NCBI GenBank assembly: GCA_028289425.1
Contig: JANQPL010000017.1
Span: 62,001 to 126,000, forward strand
Source of the DNA: Alphaproteobacteria bacterium
Lineage (GTDB): Bacteria > Pseudomonadota > Alphaproteobacteria > JANQMY01
Reading direction: 5' to 3'
DNA length: 64,000 nucleotides
The notes under the pieces were generated by a model that was not told the origin of the DNA, did not search any database, and saw only the letters and a program-made list of their open reading frames with translations. This document shows, piece by piece, positions 41,016-50,133 of the stretch. The position numbers and the translations under genes were made by a program. Each line of letters begins with the position of its first letter. Position 1 is the first letter of the stretch.

Positions 41016-41340
41016 GTCGTCTACCCTTCTGAGGTTTGGGTTGGCGCGAATTGTGCCTTCAAACTTTTCCGCCGCAAACAAAATTCGTTGCTGCATCGCG
41101 ACAAATCGAATTGATTGGTTAGCAAAAAGAAAACTATAACAACCCAAGTTTTGTGCACTGCGAACAAAACAAAGCTATCTGATTGAAATAGAAAAGATTT
41201 TTGTTCAAAGGCGAATGAGAGTGAGATGCAAAACTCTTCTGTCATTGTTATGACAGCATCACGTCTAGGCTGCCATCTGAGTGTGGCGTTCTATTTAAGC
41301 GCTAGACAAAGTCAGATTTGCACTAAGAAACACGACCGGA

Positions 41341-44300
41341 CTATTTTTCGCCGGGAGTACCAAAGCCGCCGCCACCCGGCGTCGTGATTACGATGCGGTC
41401 GTCGGTCCTTAGAGCGACATGGTTGCAACCTTTGAGGGGTTGGCGGGTACCGTCCGCTCGAATGACCACGCCGGATCCACATTTTGCGTCTCCGCCGCCA
41501 GCTAGTCCGAAAGGTGCGGTTGTCCTACGCGACGAGAGCAGCGAAACGTCCACGTCTTCCAAAAAACGAATTTCTCGCCGGGTGCCGTTGCCGCCGGAAT
41601 ACTGGCCCAGACCACCGGTTTCCTTCCGTATCGAGAATGACTCAAGACGGACCGGAAACCGGAACTCCAACACCTCCGGATCGGTTAGACGTGAGTTTGT
41701 CATATGCGTATGCACTGCGCTGGTGCCATCGAAACCGTCACCGGCCCCCGAACCGCCGCAGATTGTTTCATAGTATTGGTGCTTTGCATTGCCGAAAGTC
41801 AAATTGTTCATTGTGCCTTGCGCTGCGGCCATGACACCACACGCGCCAAACAAAGCGTCGGTGACAACCTGGCTGGTTTCCACATTGCCTGCAACCACTG
41901 CTGCCGGATATGCAGGGTCCAAAAGCGAGTTTTTCGGGATGTTGATATTGAGTGGTTTCAGACAACCGTCATTAAGCGGAATATCCTCACCGACCAAACA
42001 GCGGAAGACATACAAGATCGCGGCGCGTGTGACAGCGGCCGGAGCGTTGAAGTTCGATGTGGTCTGAGGGCTTGTACCCTTAAAATCTATGCTCGCTTCT
42101 CGAGCCTGGCGATCAACTGAGATTTTGACTTGGATCCGGTCTCCAGCATCGGTGTCGATCGAGAATGCGCCGTCATCAAGGCGATCCAGTACGCGCCTGA
42201 CGGACTCTTCCGCATTTGCCTGGACGTGCTTCATATAAGATTGCACGACATTGAGTCCGTAAACACCGATCAAGTTTTTCAGCTCGTCAATGCCTTTCTG
42301 ACATGCTGCGACTTGTGCTTTGAGGTCGGCCACATTCTGAGTGGGATTGCGTGCCGGATACTCCGCGCTGGTCAGAAGCGATCGCAATTCCTCCTCGTTG
42401 AATCGTCCATTTTCGACCAGAAGAAAGTTGTCGATGAGGACACCCTCGTCGGCAATTGTTTCGGAATGTGCGGGCATCGAGCCCGGCGTAATCCCGCCAA
42501 TGTCCGCATGATGACCGCGAGCGGCGACAAAAAATATGATGGTTTCGCCGGCATCGTCGAAAACTGGTGTGATCACCGTAATGTCCGGCAAATGTGTGCC
42601 GCCATTGTAGGGATTGTTGAGCGCGTAGACGTCGCCCGGCCTTAGGCGAGCGCCTACGGCCCCGATGACAGACTTCACACTTTCGCCCATCGAGCCAAGG
42701 TGAACTGGCATGTGCGGGGCATTCGCCACGAGATTGCCGGTTTCATCAAAGAGTGCGCAGGAAAAATCGAGACGTTCTTTAATGTTCACTGAGTGGGCCG
42801 TCTTCTCAAGCGCGAAGCCCATTTGTTCGGCGATGCTCATAAATAAGCTGTTGAAGATTTCGAGCATGATTGGATTCACGGTTGTATCGGCGCGTGACTC
42901 AGTTTGTTTACTTTCCTGCCTCTCCAAAATGACGGCTTCCGGACCGACAAGTGCGCGCCAATTCTTTTCGACGGTAATGCTGCTCAGTGGCTCCGAGATG
43001 ATAGACGGTCCGTCAATCCGACTATTCTCTTCCAGTTGATCTCTTGAGAAGATTGGAATCTTCCGCCAATTGCCCTCGGTGTAGAGCTCGCCATAGACCG
43101 AGGTGGAGGCTTCTATTGTATCAGGGGTGCCGATGCTAAGTTCGGTGGCGGCCACCTTGTGTGCTGACTCCGTTGACCCCACACTTTCGATGGCAACCGC
43201 TTCAATGACGAGAGATTTGGTTGCGTCAACAAATCCAAACTGCGTCTTGTGCCGCAGATCGAAGTTTTTCTGTGCTTCATTTAAATCAGAGAACGGTACC
43301 TCAATCGCATTGTCGGTTCCCGCGTATTTGAGATACATGCTGCGATGATGCTTTAGGTTTTCGGGTGCTATTCCTTGCCGGATGACCTCTTCTCTTGTTT
43401 GCTCCTCCAAGTGCGCCAATACATCTTCGGCATGCTCAAGAGCGGATCCGGAAAGCGGTTCCTCAATGGCCTGTTCGCGATGGGCACCTACATCCGCCAG
43501 CCCCATGCCATAGGCGGACAAGACACTCGCGTTGCGGTTAACGATAATGGTTTTCATGCCCAGCGCGTCAGCGACTTGGCAGGCCAATTGACCTGCCGCG
43601 CCACCAAAACACACGAGAGCATGCGTTGTAATGTCGTGCCCCCGTTGCACAGAGATTTTCTTGATGGCCTGTGCCATGTTTTGGACAGCGATTTGAGTAA
43701 ATCCCTCTGCAACCTCTTCCGGCGTATAGGAGCCACCGACGTCTTTTGCCATGGATTCGAATTTTTCCGATACCACTTGACGGTCTAGGGGCTGGTTGCC
43801 ATCCGGCCCAAATATGTTGGGGAACTGACTGACTTGTATTCTGCCGGTGATGAGATTTGCGTCGGTCACGGCAAGCGGGCCGCCCCGGCGGTAACAGGTT
43901 GGCCCAGGATCAGCGCCCGCCGATTCCGGCCCCACGCGAAGCCGCGCACCGTCAAACTTTAGAATGGAGCCGCCGCCTGCTGCCACAGTATGGATTTGCA
44001 TCATCGGTGCCCGGATCCTGGTGCCGGCTACGACGGTTTCAAGCGTTCGTTCATACGATCCGGAATAGTGCCAAACGTCAGTAGACGTGCCACCCATATC
44101 GAATCCGACAAGTTCACGATAGCCAAGCGCTTCCGCGCATTTGACACCACCCACAACGCCGCCGGCCGGTCCAGACAAGATCGCGTCTTTTCCCTCAAAC
44201 TGACCGGCCTCGGTCAAAGCACCATTGGACTTCATGAAGAACAGCGAGGCCGTTTCGCTCGCGCTTTGGATTTCCCGTTCAATTTTCGTGATGTACGCCT

Positions 44301-44967
44301 GAAGAACCGGTGTCAAATAGGCGTCCGCGACGGTGGTGTCGCCGCGTCCGACAAGTTTCATCAATGGGCTGACGTTGTGGCTGCAGGAAATTTGCGTAAA
44401 TCCTGCTTCTTTCGCAATTTCGGCTGCCACGCGTTCATGTTCGGGATATTTGTAGCCATGCATAAATGAGATGGCGATAGATCGGCATCCTTCTTCCGCG
44501 GCACGCTCTAATTCAGTGGAAAGAACATCGCAGTCCAGCTTTCGTACAACGGTACCGTCGGCGCTAACCCGCTCATCAGCTTCTACAACGCTGCTATAGA
44601 GCATTTCGGGGAGCTCAATATTCAGCGCAAAAAGATCTGGTCGATTTTGATATCCGATGCGCAGCGCGTCGGCGAATCCCCGTGTCGTGAGCAGAACGGT
44701 CGGTGCCCCCTGGCGTTCGAGCAAGGCATTTGTTGCGACTGTTGTCCCCATTTTTACGGCAGCGATCTTCTTGGTCGGTATACGGTCACCCTTAGCCACG
44801 CCCAGCGTCTGGCGAATTGCTTCGATTGCTGCGTCTTCATATCTGTCCGGATTTTTGGAGAGCAACTTGATGACGTTCACGTTGCCATCGGGACCTTTCG
44901 CAATTACGTCCGTAAAGGTGCCGCCGCGGTCGATCCAAAATTCCCATTTGCCATGTTGACCGTTCAT
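41341..44967 (-). CDS. Fused hydantoinase A/B family protein (5-oxoprolinase-like)
   Basis: FWIDRGGTFTDVIA N-terminus; FDMGGTSTDVWHY; HuyB-like GNLVANAPHMPVHLGSMGESVK; C-terminal TPGGGGFG. Confidence 0.93.
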   Translation of the reverse strand: MNGQHGKWEFWIDRGGTFTDVIAKGPDGNVNVIKLLSKNPDRYEDAAIEAIRQTLGVAKGDRIPTKKIAAVKMGTTVATNALLERQGAPTVLLTTRGFADALRIGYQNRPDLFALNIELPEMLYSSVVEADERVSADGTVVRKLDCDVLSTELERAAEEGCRSIAISFMHGYKYPEHERVAAEIAKEAGFTQISCSHNVSPLMKLVGRGDTTVADAYLTPVLQAYITKIEREIQSASETASLFFMKSNGALTEAGQFEGKDAILSGPAGGVVGGVKCAEALGYRELVGFDMGGTSTDVWHYSGSYERTLETVVAGTRIRAPMMQIHTVAAGGGSILKFDGARLRVGPESAGADPGPTCYRRGGPLAVTDANLITGRIQVSQFPNIFGPDGNQPLDRQVVSEKFESMAKDVGGSYTPEEVAEGFTQIAVQNMAQAIKKISVQRGHDITTHALVCFGGAAGQLACQVADALGMKTIIVNRNASVLSAYGMGLADVGAHREQAIEEPLSGSALEHAEDVLAHLEEQTREEVIRQGIAPENLKHHRSMYLKYAGTDNAIEVPFSDLNEAQKNFDLRHKTQFGFVDATKSLVIEAVAIESVGSTESAHKVAATELSIGTPDTIEASTSVYGELYTEGNWRKIPIFSRDQLEENSRIDGPSIISEPLSSITVEKNWRALVGPEAVILERQESKQTESRADTTVNPIMLEIFNSLFMSIAEQMGFALEKTAHSVNIKERLDFSCALFDETGNLVANAPHMPVHLGSMGESVKSVIGAVGARLRPGDVYALNNPYNGGTHLPDITVITPVFDDAGETIIFFVAARGHHADIGGITPGSMPAHSETIADEGVLIDNFLLVENGRFNEEELRSLLTSAEYPARNPTQNVADLKAQVAACQKGIDELKNLIGVYGLNVVQSYMKHVQANAEESVRRVLDRLDDGAFSIDTDAGDRIQVKISVDRQAREASIDFKGTSPQTTSNFNAPAAVTRAAILYVFRCLVGEDIPLNDGCLKPLNINIPKNSLLDPAYPAAVVAGNVETSQVVTDALFGACGVMAAAQGTMNNLTFGNAKHQYYETICGGSGAGDGFDGTSAVHTHMTNSRLTDPEVLEFRFPVRLESFSIRKETGGLGQYSGGNGTRREIRFLEDVDVSLLSSRRTTAPFGLAGGGDAKCGSGVVIRADGTRQPLKGCNHVALRTDDRIVITTPGGGGFGTPGEK

Positions 44968-45079
44968 ATGGTTACTGCAGACCCGCTAGTAGATGACCTT
45001 CATGACCGTTTCAATTTCTCCCGAAGTGAGGCAATGCGCTCAGTCGAATTCTTCCACGGATTGTTGTAGACATATACCA

Positions 45080-45811
45080 ATGTCTGTTTGGGGAAAAATC
45101 GCCGATGCTGTCTCTGGTTTGACATCCGGAAGCTCATTGGGAAACCTGTTTGGCCAAGTGGCCGGACATTTGGGTATTGATGTCGGATCGGATAAAGGAC
45201 AGCAAGAGGGTCTCAGCAATCGAAACCAGATTGCCTTCACGATTGGTTTCATCGCACTGAGCGCCAAGATGGCTAAGGCGGACGGCGTTGTGACGCCGGA
45301 CGAAGTCGACGCGTTCAAAGAAGTTTTCGACGTGAAACAAACTGAGTTTCGCAATGTTGAGCGAGTTTTCAATTTCGCGCGCCAGGACGTGGCGGGATAT
45401 GACGCCTACGCGCGACAGGTCGCCAATCTTTTCCGCAGCAATCCAGGTATACTTGAAGATGTTCTCGATGGATTGTTTCATATCGCTAAGGCTGATGGCG
45501 TTTTTCACGAGAACGAATTATTGTATCTCCAAAGTGTTGCCGAAATCTTTGGCTTCTCGGACGGCGAATTCGCGCGAATCAAAGCCAGTCACCTTGGTCC
45601 TGACGAGGCCGATCCCTACGTGATCTTGGGCGTGGACTACTCAATTTCGGACGAGGACCTACGGCGCGCCTATCGCAGGCTGGTGCAGGAAAATCATCCG
45701 GATCGCTTGATCGCGCGGGGTGTCCCCGAAGAATTCGTTGAATTGGCCAACGAAAAGCTTGCGGCAATCAACGCTGCATACGACGTCATCGTAAAGGATC
45801 GAAGCGGCTAG
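45080..45811 (+). CDS. TerB-DnaJ domain co-chaperone (DjlA-like)
   Basis: FTIGFIALSAKMAKADGVVTPDEVDAFKEVF TerB-like region; C-terminal J-domain DPYVILGVDYSISDEDLRRAYRRLVQENHPD. Confidence 0.88.
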   Translation: MSVWGKIADAVSGLTSGSSLGNLFGQVAGHLGIDVGSDKGQQEGLSNRNQIAFTIGFIALSAKMAKADGVVTPDEVDAFKEVFDVKQTEFRNVERVFNFARQDVAGYDAYARQVANLFRSNPGILEDVLDGLFHIAKADGVFHENELLYLQSVAEIFGFSDGEFARIKASHLGPDEADPYVILGVDYSISDEDLRRAYRRLVQENHPDRLIARGVPEEFVELANEKLAAINAAYDVIVKDRSG

Positions 45812-45868
45812 GTCCTTTCGCTGCCTCCGCGCGCGCTGACTTTCCCGTTCCTCAGGATTAGCAATCAA

Positions 45869-46744
45869 ATGCCGCTGCCCCATCTGTTGTTCATGATTGT
45901 GATCACCTTCCTTTGGGGGTTTGCGCCTATCATTATGAAGGTTGCGTTTGAATCAGTGCCGCCTCTTGTTTTTACAGGCGTTCGCTTTGTCCTGGTTCTG
46001 GCCGTTCTTGCGCCCTTCCTGAAATGGCACGGCAGCAAAATGCCATTGATCATTGCGATCGGTTCAACAGTGGGGTGGCTCGAATTCTCTCTGTTTTTTT
46101 CCGGTCTCGCGATCTCGGGTGATGTCGCACCGATTGCGGTCGCTGCCCAGCTCTCAGTGCCATTCGCCACAATCCTTTCGATTTTTCTCTTAGGCGAAAT
46201 TGTAAGGTGGCGCCGCTGGACGGGAATCTTGCTCGCTTTCGGCGGCGTGATGTTGTTTTCTTTTGACCCGCGTGTCGTCGGGTACCTTGGGGGCCTTTCT
46301 CTGGCAATTGGGGGCGCCTTGTCGCACGCGATGGCCATGGTACTCATGCGCAAATTGGATGGGATCGGAGTGTTTGAGCTGCAAGCCTGGGTGGCTGTGG
46401 TTTCCGCCCCCGTGCTATTTCTTCTGTCTTTCATCGTTGAGGGTGGGCAAATTGCGGCGTTTACCAGTGCACCTTGGCATGTTTGGCTCACGCTGTTCTA
46501 CGGCGCATTTCTGTCGAGCCTGGTTGCCCATGCGGGGTTCTACTGGATGGTGCAACGTTATGAGGTAACGGTCTTAGCGCCCTTTACACTCTTGGCACCA
46601 ATTTTCACTATTCTGCTTGGGTATTTTGTTTTAGGGGATCAGCTCACCGCGCGAATGCTGATTGGCAGTGCCATTACGCTGGTCGGCGTTTCGATCGTGA
46701 CACTTAGAACAGAAGATCTTAGGGAATCAGATCCGCTGCCATGA
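45869..46744 (+). CDS. EamA/DMT-family transporter
   Basis: Ten hydrophobic helices; WGFAPIIMKVAFESVPPLVFTGVRFVLV. Confidence 0.9.
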   Translation: MPLPHLLFMIVITFLWGFAPIIMKVAFESVPPLVFTGVRFVLVLAVLAPFLKWHGSKMPLIIAIGSTVGWLEFSLFFSGLAISGDVAPIAVAAQLSVPFATILSIFLLGEIVRWRRWTGILLAFGGVMLFSFDPRVVGYLGGLSLAIGGALSHAMAMVLMRKLDGIGVFELQAWVAVVSAPVLFLLSFIVEGGQIAAFTSAPWHVWLTLFYGAFLSSLVAHAGFYWMVQRYEVTVLAPFTLLAPIFTILLGYFVLGDQLTARMLIGSAITLVGVSIVTLRTEDLRESDPLP

Positions 46745-47484
46745 CTTCAACGCTGAAAATCCAAGAACGCCCTTCACCAAACAAGGACGCAAGGCCTGCA
46801 AGCAAAAAGATTTGCCATTTGGTCCTTCATTACACCGGGATGCAGACGGCAGACGAAGCCATCGACCGGTTGACGGATGCTGAAGCACGAGTGAGCGCTC
46901 ACTACACCGTCGATGAATCCGGCAACATTTTCCGTCATGTGCACGAGTCAGAGAGAGCATGGCATGCCGGCGTTTCTTCCTGGAGCGGAGAAACGGACAT
47001 CAATGGAACATCCGTTGGAATCGAGATTGCAAACTGCGGCCATGAATTTGGTTACTCGGGTTTTCCAGGTACGCAAATCCAAGCTGTAATTGATTTGTGT
47101 AAAGAGGTATTGCGGCGTCATCCAATCCCACCAAGGAACGTGATCGGACATTCGGACGTGGCGCCAATGAGAAAAATGGATCCGGGAGAACTGTTTCCGT
47201 GGGAGGAACTGGCGTCACAAGGCATTGGATTGTGGCCGCAAGACGTTCCGATCATCTCAGCTGAGACGCTTGGACCGATGAGTTCAACGCCAAAAGTGAG
47301 ACAGGTCCAGCGGTCTTTGGAGGCTTTTGGGTACGGTCTCAATGTGAATGGCATGTATGATGGTGTTACACAGGCCGTTGTCACCGCGTTTCAAAGACAC
47401 TTCCGGCCACAAAAGGTGGATGGGTTGGCCGACGCAGAAACGCAATCATTGTTGGGCACGCTTTTGGAAATGGTTGACGACTGA
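46741..47484 (+). CDS. N-acetylmuramoyl-L-alanine amidase (AmpD-like) with C-terminal peptidoglycan-binding domain
   Basis: LVLHYTGMQTADEAIDRLTDAEARVSAHYTVDESG...GTSVGIEIAN...VIGHSDVAPMRKMDPGELFPW; PG_binding repeat in the C-terminus. Confidence 0.92.
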   Translation: MTSTLKIQERPSPNKDARPASKKICHLVLHYTGMQTADEAIDRLTDAEARVSAHYTVDESGNIFRHVHESERAWHAGVSSWSGETDINGTSVGIEIANCGHEFGYSGFPGTQIQAVIDLCKEVLRRHPIPPRNVIGHSDVAPMRKMDPGELFPWEELASQGIGLWPQDVPIISAETLGPMSSTPKVRQVQRSLEAFGYGLNVNGMYDGVTQAVVTAFQRHFRPQKVDGLADAETQSLLGTLLEMVDD

Positions 47485-47506
47485 CGGTCAAACCGACACT
47501 TTTGGT

Positions 47507-47873
<367 letters not shown>

Positions 47874-47893
47874 TTTATCGGCCCAAACCGGCA

Positions 47894-47908
47894 TTAACGG
47901 CCTGTTAA
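47894..47908. promoter_or_regulatory. Candidate CtrA-binding site (TTAA-N7-TTAA)
   Basis: TTAACGGCCTGTTAA, also the core of a perfect GCATTAAC-GGCCT-GTTAATGC inverted repeat (47891-47911). Confidence 0.5.
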
Positions 47909-48136
47909 TGCTTCATAACGCAGGCTTAATGCGTGGAATTGGGCGCTCAACGCTCAAAAGCCGCTAAAATCATCATACATGGGCTCAATTGGGCAAACTC
48001 CCCACATGTGGTGTGGGCGATCGAATAGTTCCTAGAATGTTCTATAAGTGTTCTTGCTTAATACTGGTCAGCAATTCTCGATAACTGTCTGAATTCTAAA
48101 GAATTCTTGGCCGCAAAGTATTGACGGGACACGATT

Positions 48137-48175
48137 TCCCATGATATCCCAAATCAACCCAATACATTTGGGTTG
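48137..48175. promoter_or_regulatory. Candidate MraZ-binding box array plus overlapping inverted repeat
   Basis: TCCCA-N5-TCCCA-N5-ACCCA (48137-48161), i.e. three TGGGN repeats at 10-bp period on the minus strand; overlaps CAACCCAA-TACAT-TTGGGTTG (48155-48175). Confidence 0.65.
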
Positions 48176-48251
48176 GGTGCTTCTTCGCATCCTGTGGGAG
48201 GTCGGCGTTCTGAGTTCGATCGGAGCGCCGATATTGATTTGGCTTTTGTAG

Positions 48252-48740
48252 ATGGGGGTCTCGGGGACCGTGAAGACGTTTGTCTCCACCGTGACCAACA
48301 AAATCGACGGAAAGGGCCGGGTTTCTGTCCCGGCGCCATTTCGCCAAGCATTGGCGCTGCAAGGTGCCAGCCATTTCTATTGCTTCCAGTCATTTAACCA
48401 AAAGGCGCTAGAGGCATTTGGCCCTACGCTGATGGACAAGATCGAAGATCGCATTGGCGAGCTTGATCCCTTCAGTGAGGAGTACGACACGCTGGTGCGC
48501 TGCATATTGGGCGGCTCCATCGAATTGTCGTTCGATGGGGAAGGCCGCATCAAGCTGCCCCAGTCATTTCTCGACCATGCGGGGATCAAGGATTCGGTGG
48601 CCTTTGTCGGAATGGGTCTGAAGTTTCAACTTTGGGACCCGAAGAATTTTGCACCGCTGCGGGAGAGTGACACGGATAAGGCGCGCCAAGGCCACGGTGT
48701 ACTCGGAAATCGCTCTGCGCCGGCTGGGGGAACCCAATGA
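48252..48740 (+). CDS. mraZ: Transcriptional regulator MraZ
   Basis: FVSTVTNKIDGKGRVSVPAPFRQAL...SIELSFDGEGRIKLPQSFLDHAGI; true start may be GTG 48270. Confidence 0.93.
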   Translation: MGVSGTVKTFVSTVTNKIDGKGRVSVPAPFRQALALQGASHFYCFQSFNQKALEAFGPTLMDKIEDRIGELDPFSEEYDTLVRCILGGSIELSFDGEGRIKLPQSFLDHAGIKDSVAFVGMGLKFQLWDPKNFAPLRESDTDKARQGHGVLGNRSAPAGGTQ

Positions 48741-49744
48741 ACGTTGCCGGACATCATCAGCCAGTCTTGCTCGACGAAGTGGTTCAAGCGCTTGGTCCCA
48801 CGTCAGGCAAAACGTATGTCGACGGTACCTTTGGCAGAGGCGGATACGCCAAGGCAATTATGTCTGCTTGCGCCAGTTGCAAGGTCGTCGGGATCGATCG
48901 TGATCCCGACGCTGTAGAGGCCGGCCAAGAACTAGCCGGATTACATCCCGACAGATTTCAGATTGTCGAGGCCAGATTTTCCGAAATCGATCGCGTAACA
49001 CGATCCTTGGGCATCAACGAAGTTGACGGAATAGCTTTGGACATTGGCGTATCTTCCGTTCAACTCGATGACGGTAGCCGCGGGTTCTCTTTTCGGAAAG
49101 ACGCTCCTCTCGACATGCGCATGTCAAAAGTTGGTATTTCAGCGGCCGACGTGGTCAATGATGCCACCGAGCAAGAGTTGTCGGATATCATTTATCAGTA
49201 TGGAGAAGAAAGAAACGCACGTAGAGTTGCAAAGGAAATTGTTCGCTTCAGGGCAATTAAACCGATCGTGACAACGAAAGAACTTTCTTCTGTTGTAGAA
49301 CGCGTTGCCGGTCGATCAAGATCCAAGAATCGAACCCATCCCGCGACAAAAACCTTTCAAGCGTTGCGCATCTACGTAAACGATGAAATTCACGAGCTGG
49401 CCTACGGTCTGTTGGCTGCCGAGCGGGTGTTGAATGAAGGGGCGTGCTTAGCTGTCGTCACGTTTCATTCTCTTGAAGACCGGTTGGTAAAACAATTCCT
49501 TGCGATTAGGTCGCGCAGTGGGCGCCCTGTGTCACGCCATCAACCGCCCCACACAGAGGAATCTAGTCCCACGTTCCGGATGAAAGCACGTCGGGTAATC
49601 AAGCCTTCTGACGCAGAAATTGCCTCAAACCCAAGGGCGCGATCCGCCAAACTGCGCACAGCCTATAGAACGGCATCCACCCCGACCGAGTTAGATTTGG
49701 ATGAGCTGGGCCTGCGCGGTTTGCCGAACATGAGGGCTGCATAA
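48737..49744 (+). CDS. rsmH: 16S rRNA (cytosine(1402)-N(4))-methyltransferase RsmH
   Basis: HQPVLLDEVVQAL, DGTFGRGGYAKAI, DIGVSSVQLDDGSRGFSF, TFHSLEDRLVKQF. Confidence 0.97.
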   Translation: MNVAGHHQPVLLDEVVQALGPTSGKTYVDGTFGRGGYAKAIMSACASCKVVGIDRDPDAVEAGQELAGLHPDRFQIVEARFSEIDRVTRSLGINEVDGIALDIGVSSVQLDDGSRGFSFRKDAPLDMRMSKVGISAADVVNDATEQELSDIIYQYGEERNARRVAKEIVRFRAIKPIVTTKELSSVVERVAGRSRSKNRTHPATKTFQALRIYVNDEIHELAYGLLAAERVLNEGACLAVVTFHSLEDRLVKQFLAIRSRSGRPVSRHQPPHTEESSPTFRMKARRVIKPSDAEIASNPRARSAKLRTAYRTASTPTELDLDELGLRGLPNMRAA

Positions 49745-50133
49745 TGTTTCGTGTAACGAACATACTCTTGGTCTCGCTAGCGATAATGACCGCCTGTTTA
49801 AGCTACGCAGTAAAATACGACACCCAGTTTAAGGCGGAGACACTCGAACAGTTGGGCAAACAGATCTCCAAAGAGATGGAGGGGCTTCGGGTCACCAATG
49901 TTGAGTGGAATTACCTCACCCGGCCAGAGCGTCTCAAAAACCTAGCCTCCATGCGACCAGATCTGCAGACCATGAGCCTCTCGCAAATTGTCACACCAGA
50001 CGAAGTGGCCGCCCGAATACCTCTAACCGTCGAAGCCGAGATCGACGACCTGGAAAGAACCACCATACGAAAGTTCTCCAGTCTGCCTCGTCAAAAACCA
50101 AATATGCCAATCAAGGGGAGCATGCCCCAATGA
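49744..50133 (+). CDS. ftsL: Cell division protein FtsL
   Basis: Single TM then coiled-coil, position between rsmH and ftsI; NVEWNYLTRPERLKNLA. Confidence 0.85.
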   Translation: MFRVTNILLVSLAIMTACLSYAVKYDTQFKAETLEQLGKQISKEMEGLRVTNVEWNYLTRPERLKNLASMRPDLQTMSLSQIVTPDEVAARIPLTVEAEIDDLERTTIRKFSSLPRQKPNMPIKGSMPQ

